Assembly: GCA_963766345.1 (NCBI GenBank)
Contig: CAVXZL010000011.1
Coordinates: forward strand, 206,324 to 270,323
DNA: 64,000 nt
Reading direction: 5' to 3'
DNA from: DASVFB01 sp963766345
GTDB lineage: Bacteria; Actinomycetota; Thermoleophilia; Gaiellales; Gaiellaceae
This document shows positions 1 to 8,563 of the stretch, one piece after another. The position numbers were made by a program, and so were the translations under genes. The notes under the pieces were generated by a model. The model was not told the origin of the DNA and ran no database searches. It worked only from the letters and a program-made list of their open reading frames with translations. Each line of letters opens with the position of its first letter. The stretch's first letter is position 1.

Positions 1-500
1 TGCCCGACGACGCCGAGCGGCTCCTGGAAGTGGTACGCGACCGTGTTCTTGTCGATCTCCGAGATCGACCCGGTCTCGGCGCGGATCGCGCCGGCGAAGT
101 AGCGGAAGTGGTCGGCCGCGAGCGGGATGTCCGCGGCCAGCGTCTCGCGCACGGGCTTGCCGTTCTCCCAGCTCTCGGCGATCGCGAGCGGCTCGAGGTT
201 CTCCTCGATCACGTCTGCGATCCTGTTCAGGATCCTCGCGCGCTCCGTCGTCGAGGTCTCTGCCCAGGCGTCCTTCGCCGCATGCGCGGCGTCGAGCGCA
301 AGGTCGACGTCCTCTGCGGTCGACAGCGGCACTTCTGTGAACGGCTTGCCGGTCACCGGCGACACGTTCTCGGCGTACTTGCCCTTCACCGGCGCGATCC
401 AGTGACCGCCGATGAAGTTCTCGTAACGACCCTTCAGCTCCACGGTGCTGTCTGACTCGCCCGGGGCCGGATACGTCGTCACGCTTTCGAGAGTTGCCAT
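1..500 (-). CDS. Aldehyde dehydrogenase (NAD+), N-terminal part, runs off the window
   Basis: The minus-strand frame opens with ATG at 500 and stays open to base 1, giving 166 residues of the N-terminal domain. The residues NFIGGHW near position 30, PVTGKPF near position 50 and the ENGKPVRETLAADIPLAADH stretch are typical of the NAD-dependent aldehyde dehydrogenase superfamily (ExaC/acetaldehyde type). The catalytic Cys and Glu lie beyond the edge. A strong ribosome-binding site (GGAAGGGGGAG) precedes the ATG. It follows the hydrogenase operon on the same strand after 132 nt without a gene, so it may be read through from it or have its own promoter. The substrate cannot be told from this fragment. 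Confidence 0.9.
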   Translation of the reverse strand, partial: MATLESVTTYPAPGESDSTVELKGRYENFIGGHWIAPVKGKYAENVSPVTGKPFTEVPLSTAEDVDLALDAAHAAKDAWAETSTTERARILNRIADVIEENLEPLAIAESWENGKPVRETLAADIPLAADHFRYFAGAIRAETGSISEIDKNTVAYHFQEPLGVVG

Positions 501-632
501 AACTCCCCCTTCCGAAGGTGGTGCGGGTCCGCGCAGCGGCGCGGTCTGGGACGAGCCTCTCTCGGCGCCGTCAGGCGCGCATCGGGTGGGACACGGAGCC
601 GACTACGTGGAAGGCCGCAACCCTCGGTCCAA

Positions 633-896
633 TCAGAGCTCGACGTCGATCGACTCGAGGACGACGCCCTGCGCTTCCGGCTCGGTCGGGTCGACACGAA
701 GCTCGGCGATGACCTCGGCTCCCTCCGCGAGGGTGCCGCGCGACGCGTCCTCGAAGTGCTCGCGGAAGTGCGCCGGAGAGAAATGCGAGAGCGCTCCGAG
801 TCGAACGCGGATCCGCGTGACGCGTCTGGCGTCCTCGGCGCGCGCCCGCGACTCGATCGTGCGCATCAGGTCGTCCATCAGCGCTTTTTCGTGCAC
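633..896 (-). CDS. hypA: HypA-like nickel chaperone lacking the zinc ribbon
   Basis: 87 residues. The start MHEKAL keeps the N-terminal His2-Glu3 nickel-binding signature of HypA, and the middle (VRLGALSHFSPAHF, then GTLAEGAEV) matches the HypA fold. HypA proteins normally run to about 115 residues and hold two CxxC pairs in a zinc ribbon. This protein has no cysteine at all and ends at the strand after the ribbon position. It is the last gene of the hydrogenase operon and overlaps the maturation protease by 19 nt, so it is probably a dedicated nickel-insertion helper. Loss of the zinc site is unusual and could mean a diverged or partly decayed HypA. Confidence 0.75.
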   Translation of the reverse strand: MHEKALMDDLMRTIESRARAEDARRVTRIRVRLGALSHFSPAHFREHFEDASRGTLAEGAEVIAELRVDPTEPEAQGVVLESIDVEL

Positions 897-1336
897 TCGA
901 CGACCTCCTCTCGCACGGCCTCGGCGACGCGCTCGGCGGCGGTCGCCACTGCGAGCGTGAGCTCCTTTCCGACCTCGAAGCTTTCTCCCTCGATGCCGTA
1001 GATCACGGTACGGGCCGGAAGCCGTCCAAGCGCACGCGCGAGCTCGACCGCCTCGGCGAGCCCGACGTGGTGGGTCGACGCACGAAACAGCTCGGCCGGA
1101 AGCCCACGCTCGCTCGCGTCGAGGCGATGGATCGTCCCTGCGGGAGCGCCGGACGAGACGGCGTCCACGAGCCAGAGCAGCTGCGCTCCTTCCCAGGCAT
1201 CGATCAGCGCGGTCGGCTCGCCCTCCCGCTCCTGGAGATCGGCACCGGCCGGGAGCGTTCCCCGGAGGCGACGGGCGACGTCGAGCCCGACAGCGTCGTC
1301 CCCGCGCCAGGGATTCCCGACGCAGACGATCTTCAG
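878..1336 (-). CDS. Hydrogenase maturation protease (HycI/HoxW family)
   Basis: The protein reads KIVCVGNPWRGDDAVGLDV at its start, the glycine-rich nickel-sensing N-terminus of [NiFe] hydrogenase C-terminal endopeptidases, with the conserved Asp in GDDAVG. LVDAV (second conserved acidic residue) and THHVGL (conserved His) follow. Length is about 152 residues, normal for the family. It should remove the short tail after the last His of the large subunit. No ATG, GTG or TTG lies where homologues begin. The codon in the right place is CTG at 1336, overlapping the large-subunit stop as CTGA. A GTG at 1375 would add 13 unrelated residues. A CTG start with translational coupling is the best reading. 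Confidence 0.82.
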   Translation of the reverse strand: MKIVCVGNPWRGDDAVGLDVARRLRGTLPAGADLQEREGEPTALIDAWEGAQLLWLVDAVSSGAPAGTIHRLDASERGLPAELFRASTHHVGLAEAVELARALGRLPARTVIYGIEGESFEVGKELTLAVATAAERVAEAVREEVVECTKKR

Positions 1337-2631
1337 CTGCGCTCGACTTGCAGCGTCAGGAAGTGGGTCGCGCACGAGATGCAGGGATCGTAGTTTCGGA
1401 TCGTCTGCTCGCACAGGTGCGCGAGCTCGTCGTCGGGGACCGCGAGCGAGCGCTCGACGACACCGCGCAGGTCTTCCTCGATCGTGCGCTGGTTCTGCGA
1501 CGTCGGCGGGACGATCTTCGCGTCCAGGATCGTGCCGTCGTCGTCGAGCGAGTAGCGGTGGTAGAGGATGCCGCGCGGCGCCTCGGTACAGCCGTGGCCG
1601 ACACCGGCACGCGGTTCGACGTCGACCGCCGGCGCGTCCGGCTCTTCGTACTCCGTGATCAGCCGCAGCGCCTCGTCGGCGGCGTAGACGAGCTCGACGC
1701 AGCGGACGACGATGCTGCGGAAAGGGTTGCGCTCGGACGGCTCGAGGCCGGCGTCGTTCGCTGCTTCGCGCGCGAGCGGTGAGAGCCGGTCGGCGGCGAG
1801 CGCGAAGCGCGCCAGGGGGCCGCACAGGTAGGAACCGCGCTCGCGCAGCTGGGAATGCAGCGCGTTCGACCAGGCGACGTGCTCCTCGACGAAGTGGTCG
1901 TCGTACTCGTTCACGGCGATGTCGAGACCGCGGTTCGAGACGATCCGTCCGCGATCGATCGGGTACTCGCCCGGCTCGTCGAGCGCGACGAGCTCGTAGT
2001 CCTGCTGGTAGTCGGGGAAGTCGAAGCCCGAGGTGATCTTCACGGCGTCCAGCGCAATCTCGCGTGCGCGCTCGAGCTTCTCGACGAGCGGCGCGAGCTC
2101 GCGTTTGCGCGGCGCGCGGTACCAGCCGCCGACGCGGACGTTGATCGGATGCACTTCGCGACCGCCGACGACCGTCATCACCTCGTTGCCGGTCTTCTTC
2201 AGCGCGAGCGCCTGCGCGACGAGGTCGGGATTGTCGCGCGCGAGCTCGATCGCGCTCTCGTAGCCGAGAAAGTCCGGCGCATGCAGCATGAAGACATGCA
2301 GCGCATGGCTCTCGATCCACTCGCCGCAGTAGAGGAGGCGACGCAGCGCGCGCAGCTGGCCTCCGACCTCGACGCCGCACGCCTGCTCCATCGCCTGCAC
2401 GGAGCTCATCTGGTACGCGACCGGGCAGATGCCGCAGATGCGGGCGGTGATGTCCGGCGCCTCCGTGAACGCGCGGCCGCGAAGGAAGGCCTCGAAGAAG
2501 CGCGGCGGCTCGTAGATGTTGAGCTTGACCTCGTCGACCCGGCCGTCCTTGATCTTGACGAGCATCGCGCCCTCGCCTTCGACGCGCGCCAGGTAGTCGG
2601 TCTTGATCGTCTTCGTGCGACGCTCAGCCAT
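1333..2631 (-). CDS. hyhL: Group 3b [NiFe] hydrogenase large (alpha) subunit
   Basis: 432 residues, cytoplasmic. It carries both nickel-ligand motifs: RICGICP at residues 64-70 and DPCISC at 415-420, followed by Ala-Thr-His423. The nine residues after that His form the tail removed by the maturation protease next door. Overall it resembles the alpha subunit of NAD(P)-linked bidirectional hydrogenases (sulfhydrogenase, HydA of archaea, HyhL of actinobacteria). It interconverts H2 with protons and electrons at the Ni-Fe(CN)2CO centre and passes electrons to the small subunit. The ATG at 2631 overlaps the end of the small-subunit gene by 8 nt. The order small-large-protease is typical for this class. 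Confidence 0.95.
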   Translation of the reverse strand: MAERRTKTIKTDYLARVEGEGAMLVKIKDGRVDEVKLNIYEPPRFFEAFLRGRAFTEAPDITARICGICPVAYQMSSVQAMEQACGVEVGGQLRALRRLLYCGEWIESHALHVFMLHAPDFLGYESAIELARDNPDLVAQALALKKTGNEVMTVVGGREVHPINVRVGGWYRAPRKRELAPLVEKLERAREIALDAVKITSGFDFPDYQQDYELVALDEPGEYPIDRGRIVSNRGLDIAVNEYDDHFVEEHVAWSNALHSQLRERGSYLCGPLARFALAADRLSPLAREAANDAGLEPSERNPFRSIVVRCVELVYAADEALRLITEYEEPDAPAVDVEPRAGVGHGCTEAPRGILYHRYSLDDDGTILDAKIVPPTSQNQRTIEEDLRGVVERSLAVPDDELAHLCEQTIRNYDPCISCATHFLTLQVERS

Positions 2632-3397
2632 CGCCGGTCCGTGCCTCTTCGAATGCCTGGACGTTGAACGTGCGGAAGACCCGGTCGACCTCTCGGTCGC
2701 CCATCCCGAGCACGCGTAGCTGCCGTGTCAGCGAGACCGTGTTCGGCGTCTCCATCGGGCCGAAGCAGCCGTAGCAGCCGCGATCGTACGAGGGACAGAT
2801 CGCGCCGCAGCCTGCATGGGTTACCGGGCCGAGGCACGGCGTGCCGTGGGCGACCATGACGCAGACGGTGCCGCGCCGCTTGCACTCCATGCAGACGCTG
2901 TTCGACGAGATGTTCGGCCGCCGGCCGTGGAGAAACGCCGTGATCACCTCGAGCAGCTGGCTCTTGTTGATCGGGCAGCCGTTGAGCTCGAAGTCCACCT
3001 TGACGTGCGCGGAGATCGGCGTGGACGTCTCGAGCGTCGAGACGTACTCGGGCGACGCGTAGACGATCGAGAGGAAGTCCTTCACGTTGGCGAAGTTGCG
3101 GAGCGCCTGGACACCGCCGGCCGTCGCACAGGCGCCGATCGTGACGAGCTTCCGCGACGAGCGCCTGACCTGCTGGATCCGCTTCGCGTCGTGCGCCGTC
3201 GTCACCGAGCCCTCGACGAGCGAGAGATCGTACGGGCCCTTGACCGTCGCCCGGCTCGCCTCGAGGAAGTACGCGATCTCGACCTCGCCGGCGAGAGCGA
3301 GCAGCTCGTCCTCGCAGTCGAGGAGCGAGAGCTGGCAGCCGTCGCACGACGCGAACTTCCAGACGGCGAGCGTCGGCTTGCGGGTCGCCGCGCTCAC
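2624..3397 (-). CDS. hyhS: Group 3b [NiFe] hydrogenase small (delta) subunit
   Basis: 257 residues with no Tat signal, so cytoplasmic. SCDGCQ (Cys18 and Cys21), TIGACATAGG and NGCPINK are the proximal-cluster motifs of the small-subunit fold. The C-terminal third is very rich in cysteine (CMECKRRGTVC, then CLGP, GCGAICPSYDRGCYGC), enough for two further [4Fe-4S] clusters. It carries electrons between the active site and the flavin subunit. The start is a GTG at 3397 whose bases overlap the stop of the gamma gene (GTGA). A longer open frame reaches to 3922, but it is antisense-free shadow within the gamma gene and has no support. Confidence 0.93.
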   Translation of the reverse strand: MSAATRKPTLAVWKFASCDGCQLSLLDCEDELLALAGEVEIAYFLEASRATVKGPYDLSLVEGSVTTAHDAKRIQQVRRSSRKLVTIGACATAGGVQALRNFANVKDFLSIVYASPEYVSTLETSTPISAHVKVDFELNGCPINKSQLLEVITAFLHGRRPNISSNSVCMECKRRGTVCVMVAHGTPCLGPVTHAGCGAICPSYDRGCYGCFGPMETPNTVSLTRQLRVLGMGDREVDRVFRTFNVQAFEEARTGDG

Positions 3398-4248
3398 AGC
3401 TCGCGCACGCCCATCAGCGACCGGAGCTCGTCGTAGCGATACACCGGCCCGTCGCGGCAGATCAGCGTCGGTCCGAGCTGGCAGTGGCCGCAGTGGCCGA
3501 CGCCGCAGCGCATGTTGCGCTCCATCGAGAGGTAGATCCGCTCGGGTGGAACGCCGCGCTCGAGGAGCGCACGGGCCGTGTAGTGCATCATGATCTCCGG
3601 CCCGCAGACGAGCGCGACGGTGGACGCCGGATCGAAGCGCGCGCCCGCGACGAGCTTCGGCACGACGCCGACCCTGCCGCGCCAGCCGCCTTCGGCACTG
3701 TCGACCGTGACGTCCACCTTCAGGTCGAAGCGACCGCGTAGACGTTGAAGTTCCTTCGAGTAGAGGAGGTCGGCGGGCGTCCGGCTGCCGTAGAGGAGCG
3801 TTACCTCGCCGTACTCGCCACGACGGCGCAGCAACTCGTACAGCGCGGGCCGGAGCGGCGCGAGCCCGATGCCACCGGCGACGACCACGACGTCGCTGCC
3901 GGCCGCAGCCTCGACCGGCCACGAGTTCCCGAACGGCCCGCGCACGCCGAGCACGGCGCCCGGCCGCGCCGCGCAGATCGCCTCGGTGACCGCGCCCACC
4001 GCGCGAACGGTGTGGACGAGCGAGTCGCCGTTCGTCTCGCCCGAGACCGAGATCGGCACCTCGCCGATCCCGAAGACGTAGAGCATCGTGAACTGGCCGG
4101 GCGCGGGAGAGAGCCGGTCACCGGCGACGGGCTCGAGCTCGAGCGTCCACGTGTCCCGCAGCTCACGTCGCCGCCGAGTGACGCGGAACGGCACGGGCGC
4201 CATCGGCCCGGGCACGCCGGTGGCGTCAGTCGGTGCCGGCGTAGCCAT
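3394..4248 (-). CDS. Hydrogenase gamma subunit, FAD/NAD(P)H-binding diaphorase
   Basis: 284 residues, ferredoxin-NADP reductase fold. An N-terminal FAD-binding barrel ends in PISVSG. A nucleotide-binding half follows, with VVVVAGGIGLAPLRP and the CGPEIMM motif near the C-terminus. The tail has a [2Fe-2S] site, Cys248-x4-Cys253-x2-Cys256-x7-Cys264. This matches HydG of sulfhydrogenases and related dihydroorotate dehydrogenase electron-transfer subunits. It moves electrons between NAD(P)H and the Fe-S chain. It starts inside the end of the cyclic-nucleotide-binding gene (23-nt overlap) and ends in a GTGA overlap with the small subunit, so all are co-translated. Confidence 0.92.
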   Translation of the reverse strand: MATPAPTDATGVPGPMAPVPFRVTRRRRELRDTWTLELEPVAGDRLSPAPGQFTMLYVFGIGEVPISVSGETNGDSLVHTVRAVGAVTEAICAARPGAVLGVRGPFGNSWPVEAAAGSDVVVVAGGIGLAPLRPALYELLRRRGEYGEVTLLYGSRTPADLLYSKELQRLRGRFDLKVDVTVDSAEGGWRGRVGVVPKLVAGARFDPASTVALVCGPEIMMHYTARALLERGVPPERIYLSMERNMRCGVGHCGHCQLGPTLICRDGPVYRYDELRSLMGVREL

Positions 4249-4693
4249 AGACGTCCAGGAGCCGCATCCTCGTCCACTGCAGCCGCTCGATCATCACCTG
4301 CGCGAAGCGGGACATCAGGTCGTAGCCGAGCCGCGGATCGCTCTCGCACTTTCCGCGCAGGCACGCGCCGTCGAAGCTCGTCGCCCGCACGAGCGAGAGC
4401 GCGCGCACGTCGAAATGCCACTCGTGGGGATGGAAGAGCCATGACCAGCCGACCACTTCGCCGGCCTCGAGCGTCTCGATCGTGACAGGCCCGCGCGCCG
4501 GGACGAACGTCTCCAGCGCGACACTGCCGTGACGCAGCACGAGGAAAGCGTCGGCCCGGTCGCCTTCGCGGAAGAGAAACTCGCCGTCGCCGAAGCGCAC
4601 GTTCGACCCGCAGCCCGCGATCAACTCGAGATCCGCGGGTGTCATGCCCTCGAACAGCGGCACATCGTGCAGTAGAGAGTCAATCGTTTCCAT
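4226..4693 (-). CDS. Cyclic-nucleotide-binding domain protein in the hydrogenase operon
   Basis: 155 residues forming a single cNMP-binding (Crp/Fnr effector-type) domain: VPLFEGMTPADLELIAG at the start, GEFLFREGDRAD and GEVVGWSWL in the barrel, then a helical C-terminus. There is no helix-turn-helix, so it is not a complete Crp-type regulator. It sits between the beta and gamma subunit genes and overlaps both (14 and 23 nt), so it is made at the same time as the enzyme. A role as a ligand-responsive subunit or allosteric partner of the hydrogenase is an inference. The canonical RAA motif of cAMP pockets is not evident, so the ligand is unknown. Confidence 0.85.
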   Translation of the reverse strand: METIDSLLHDVPLFEGMTPADLELIAGCGSNVRFGDGEFLFREGDRADAFLVLRHGSVALETFVPARGPVTIETLEAGEVVGWSWLFHPHEWHFDVRALSLVRATSFDGACLRGKCESDPRLGYDLMSRFAQVMIERLQWTRMRLLDVYGYAGTD

Positions 4694-5792
4694 CGTCGGC
4701 TCCTTCGGTCGCGCGGATCACGGTCAGCTCCTCGGTCACGTCGATCCCGACCGGACACCAGGTGATGCAGCGGCCACAGCCGACGCATCCCGACGTGTCG
4801 AACTGATCCCACCATGTCCCGAACTTGTGCGTCAGCCACTGCCGGTAGCGCGAGCGGCCGGACGGCCTGACGCTGCCGCCGTGGATGTACGAGTGGTCGA
4901 CCGAGAAGCACGAGTCCCACGAGCGCGTGCGCTCGGCGTGGTCACCGGTGAGATCGGTGACGTCCTCGACGCTCGTGCAGAAGCACGTCGGGCAGACGAG
5001 CGTGCAGTTCCCACAGGTGAGGCAGCGCTCCGCGACGTCGTCCCACCGCTCGTGGTCGAGGTTGCGCGCGAGCAGATCGCGGATGTCCGTCGTGTCGACG
5101 TGCCGGCCCATCTTCTCGGCGGCTCCCGCGACGGCGGCGCCGGCTGCTTCGAGATCGGCGGGAAGCGCCGCTCGGCGCGACATGTCCCGGAGAACCTCGG
5201 CGCCGCGCTCGCTGCCGACCTCGACGAGGAAACGATGAGTGCCGTCGAGGATCTCGGTGAGCGCGAGGTCGTAGCCCGAGTCCGCCTTCGGCCCGGTGCC
5301 CATCGAGACGCAAAAGCACGTGCCTGCGGGCTCGAAGCAGTTCACGGCGACGACGAAGGCGTCCTTGCGGCGCGCCGCGTAGTCGCGGTCGGCGTAGCGG
5401 CCGCCGAGAAGCACCTTGTCCTGAATCGCGATCCCGTGCAGCTCGCACGCGCGCACGCCGATGAGCGCGAGCGGCCTCTCCTCGAGCGGTTCCTCCTCGA
5501 CCTCGAACCCGTCGTCCCGGCGCTGCGCACGCCAGAGCCGGATGCGGGGCGGCAGGAGAAACTGCTTCCACGAATGAGGGCCGACCGCGTAGCCGAAGCG
5601 CGCCTCGTCGTCGCGGCGCTCGAGCCGGTAACGGCCGGCGTCCTGATCGTCGGTCCAGCCGATCGGCAGATCCGCGGCCGAGTCGAGGTCCTCGTAGACG
5701 ATGGCGCCGTCCCGCAGAGTCGGGCCGACGACGCGGAAGCCGCGGCCGGCGAGCGCTTGCAGGAGGCCGTCGAGGGCCTCGGGCTCGATCAC
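4680..5792 (-). CDS. Hydrogenase beta subunit, 4Fe-4S ferredoxin type
   Basis: 370 residues. The N-terminal two-thirds match the HydB / anaerobic sulfite reductase A family (GVRACELHGI, VNCFEPAGTCFC). Two 4Fe-4S sites follow: CLTCGNCTLVCP from residue 257 and CVGCGRCITWCP from residue 336. This is the Fe-S electron-transfer subunit of group 3b hydrogenases, linking the catalytic pair to other acceptors. It is the first gene of the minus-strand operon, starting at ATG 5792 and facing hypF across about 160 nt. Its 3' end overlaps the cyclic-nucleotide-binding gene by 14 nt. Confidence 0.92.
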   Translation of the reverse strand: MIEPEALDGLLQALAGRGFRVVGPTLRDGAIVYEDLDSAADLPIGWTDDQDAGRYRLERRDDEARFGYAVGPHSWKQFLLPPRIRLWRAQRRDDGFEVEEEPLEERPLALIGVRACELHGIAIQDKVLLGGRYADRDYAARRKDAFVVAVNCFEPAGTCFCVSMGTGPKADSGYDLALTEILDGTHRFLVEVGSERGAEVLRDMSRRAALPADLEAAGAAVAGAAEKMGRHVDTTDIRDLLARNLDHERWDDVAERCLTCGNCTLVCPTCFCTSVEDVTDLTGDHAERTRSWDSCFSVDHSYIHGGSVRPSGRSRYRQWLTHKFGTWWDQFDTSGCVGCGRCITWCPVGIDVTEELTVIRATEGADDGND

Positions 5793-5953
5793 GCTTGTCT
5801 CGACGTCGGGCAGGCTGTCCCTTCCTCCACTGACGTTCGCAACCGCGTCGAGAGCCTACATCGGTGCCGCCCGCATCTCGATCACGGACTATCCGCAACG
5901 ACGTCGCGTGCCTCTCGCTTGCTCCTCGAGTGCCGAGCGGCGAGGGTAGAGAC
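5793..5953. promoter_or_regulatory. Divergent control region between hydrogenase and hyp operons
   Basis: 161 nt separate the beta-subunit ATG (5792, minus) from the hypF GTG (5954, plus). Both promoters must lie here or inside the flanking genes. I see no convincing Crp/Fnr-type dyad or sigma-70 hexamer pair. The hypF start is preceded by GAGGGTAGAGAC, a fair ribosome-binding site. Confidence 0.4.
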
Positions 5954-8103
5954 GTGTTGACGAGAGAGCGCCGCCGTTTCCGCGTTCGCGGCGTCGTCCA
6001 GGGGGTCGGCTTCCGCCCGTTCGTGCACGGACTGGCCGGACGAAACCGGCTCGGAGGCTTCGTCCTGAACGACGGCGGCGGAGTCGTGATCGAGGCCGAG
6101 GGCGACCCGGCGTCGCTCGACGCGTTCGCGGCGTCGCTCCGCGAGGAAGCGCCGCCGCTCGCGCGCGTCGAGGCCGTGACGGCGGAGTCGTTGCAGCCCT
6201 GCGGCGACGAGCGCTTCGAGATCGCCGCGAGCCGGGCATCCCGCCGATCGGCGGTCGTGCCGCCGGACGTGGCGACGTGCGACGACTGCCTCGGAGAGCT
6301 CTTCGATCCCGGCGATCGCAGATTCCGCTACGCGTTCGTCAACTGCACGCAGTGCGGTCCCCGCTTCACGATCGTGCGAACGATCCCCTACGACCGGGCG
6401 AACACGACGATGGCCGCGTTCCCGATGTGCCCGGACTGCCGGCGCGAGTACGAGGATCCGGCCGACCGGCGTTTCCATGCCGAGCCCATTGCCTGTCCGT
6501 TGTGCGGTCCACGGCTCTCGATGCCCCTGGAAGAGGCGGCCTCGCTGCTGCGCGGCGGTGCGATTCTCGCCGTCAAGGGTCTCGGCGGCTACCACCTCGC
6601 GTGCGACGCCGCGAGCGAAGAGGCGGTCGCGCGGCTGCGCGCGCGCAAGCATCGCGAGGAGAAGCCGTTCGCCGTGATGACCGCGGCGCCGGACGAGCTG
6701 TGCGAGGTCTCGGCCGACGAATGGATCGCTGCTCCGCTCGCGCGAGCGGCCGGTCGTGCTCGTGCGGCGGCGGCGCGGCGCCGCAGTAACCGAGTCGGTC
6801 GCGCCCGGGTCGCCGTGGCTCGGCGTCATGCTCCCGTACACACCTCTGCACCATTTGCTCGCGACCGACGTCGGCGGTCCGCTCGTGCTGACGAGCGGAA
6901 ACGTCTCGGACGAGCCGATCGCGTTCGAGGACGACGATGCTCGGGCGCGGCTGGGCGGGATCGCGGACGCCTTCCTCGCACACGACCGGCCGATTCACCG
7001 CCGCTGCGAAGACTCAGTCGTGCGCGCGAGCTTTCCGATTCGGCGTTCGCGAGGGTACACACCTCGCTCTCTGCCCCTCCTCGCCGGCGACGGCTCGATC
7101 GTCGCCGTCGGCGCCGAGCTCAAGAGCACGTTCTGCGTCACGCGTGGACGAGAGGCGTTTCTCTCGCCGCACCTCGGCGACCTCGACTCGGAGGCCGCGT
7201 ACACGGCGTTCCGTAGCGATCTCGCGCTCTACCTCGCGATGCTCGCGGTGGAGCCCGACGTCGTCGCCCACGATCTCCACCCGGAGTATCTCTCGACGAA
7301 ATGGGCGCTCGAGCAGGACGCGGAGCTCGTCGGCGTCCAGCACCACCACGCCCACGCCGCCGCGTGCCTGGCCGAGCACGGCGAGCAAGGGCCCGCGCTC
7401 GCGCTCGTCTTCGACGGCACGGGGTACGGCACCGACGGGACGCTGTGGGGAGGCGAGCTGCTGCGCTGCGACCTCGACCGGTTCGAGCGCCTGGCGCACC
7501 TCGAGCCCGTGCCGCTTCCCGGAGGCGAGGCGGCGATCCGCGAGCCGTGGCGGGTCGCGGCGGTCCACCTCGAGCGCGCGGGCCTGCCGGTGCCGTGGCC
7601 GCAGTGGGAGCTCGTGCGCGAGAGCTTGAAGCTCGAACCGACACTCGCGTCCGGTATGGGGCGGCTCTTCGACGCCGTCGCTGCGATCCTCGGCGTCTGC
7701 GAGCGAGACGAGCTACGAGGGACAGGCGGCCGTGGAGCTCGAGCAGCTCGCCGGCGCGAACCCGGCCGAGCCCTATCCGTGGCGGTTCGGAGACACGACG
7801 GAGCTCGTATGGCTCTGTGCGTCGGAGCTGCGCGCCGGCCGCCCGCGCGAGGAGATCGCCGCCCGCTTCCACGAGACGGTGGCGGCCGGCGCGGCGAACG
7901 CGTGCGCCGAGGCGGGTGAGCCCGGAACGGTCGTCCTCTCAGGCGGCAGCTTCCAGAACCTCCGACTACTCGAGTCGACACGCGCTCGACTCGAGGCACA
8001 CGGCTTCCGCGTGCTCACGCACCGTCTCGTACCGCCGAACGACGGCGGCATAAGCTACGGTCAGGCCGCAGTCGCAGCGAGGAGGAGCGCCGCATGTGCC
8101 TAG
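5954..8103 (+). pseudogene. hypF: hypF, carbamoyltransferase for hydrogenase maturation, split by two frameshifts
   Basis: HypF turns carbamoyl phosphate into the thiocarbamate on HypE that becomes the CN ligands of the Ni-Fe site. All domains are present but lie in three frames. Frame one holds acylphosphatase (VQGVGFRPFVHG), zinc fingers (CDDCLGELFDPGDRRF, CTQCGPR, CPDC, CPLCGPR) and the first YrdC part (VKGLGGYHLACDA). Frame two holds GVMLPYTPLHHLL, LTSGN and the kinase-like domain (HDLHPEY, QHHHAHAA). Frame three holds VLSGGSFQN and PPNDGGISYGQAA. Each break is repaired by skipping one base, near 6731 and near 7707. Either the gene is inactive or the sequence has two insertion errors. The rest of the operon looks intact, which favours errors. 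GTG 5954 is the chosen start. Confidence 0.9.
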
Positions 8104-8360
8104 GGATCCCGGCGCAGATCGTCGAGGTCGTCGACATCGACGCAGGACTCGCGAAGGCGGAGATCTCCGGTGTTCGCCGCGCGGTCTCGATCGCGCTCTG
8201 CCCCGAGGCACGCGTCGGCGACTGGGTGCTCGTCCACGTCGGCTTCGCCCTCGAGCGGATCGACGAGGACTACGCACGCGAGACGATCGAGCTGCTCGAG
8301 CAGATGGGCGAGGCGTACGAGCAGGAGGTGCACGAGATCCGGGCGAGCGCTACCGGATGA
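8094..8360 (+). CDS. hypC: HypC hydrogenase formation chaperone
   Basis: 88 residues starting MCLGIPAQIVEV. Cys2 is the residue that binds the Fe(CN)2CO precursor and later the immature large subunit. GDWVLVHVGFALERID in the middle is the usual HypC barrel signature. It overlaps the 3' end of hypF by 10 nt, and its stop overlaps the ATG of the next gene (ATGA). It works with HypD to build and deliver the iron centre. Confidence 0.95.
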   Translation: MCLGIPAQIVEVVDIDAGLAKAEISGVRRAVSIALCPEARVGDWVLVHVGFALERIDEDYARETIELLEQMGEAYEQEVHEIRASATG

Positions 8361-8563
8361 CCCTCGACGCCGATCACTGCATCACCTGCGGCGACGTTGC
8401 CGTTACCGCGACCGTCGTCGAGGTGGAGGGAGCGACGGCGACCGTCGACGTCGGCGGTGCGCGGGAGCAGGTCGCGATCGAGCTCGTCGAGCCCGTCGTC
8501 GCCGGTGAGCGCCTTCTCTGCCACGCCGGCATCGCACTCGAAAAGGTGGCTCGTTCGCCGTGA
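8357..8563 (+). CDS. Second HypC/HupF-family protein with CITCGD motif
   Basis: 68 residues. It starts MTLDADHCITCGDVAVTATV and ends with GERLLCHAGIALEKV, the HypC/HupF barrel. Instead of Cys2 it has a Cys-x2-Cys-Gly-Asp motif at residues 8-12. Similar short CITC(G/S)D proteins occur beside hypC in some actinobacterial hydrogenase loci. It is joined by 4-nt overlaps to hypC (ATGA) and hypD (GTGA). It may be a specialised partner of HypC or HypD, but the job of this variant is not established from sequence. Confidence 0.85.
   Translation: MTLDADHCITCGDVAVTATVVEVEGATATVDVGGAREQVAIELVEPVVAGERLLCHAGIALEKVARSP

Noticed and set aside
878..2380. 500-residue frame joining hydrogenase sequence and protease
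   Set aside because: The upstream part is the large subunit read in the wrong frame (Arg/Ala-rich). Only the last 152 residues are a real protease.
5793..5953. Crp/Fnr-type operator for the hydrogenase genes
   Set aside because: A cNMP-domain gene is in the operon, but no TGTGA- or TTGAT-type dyad is visible in the divergent region.
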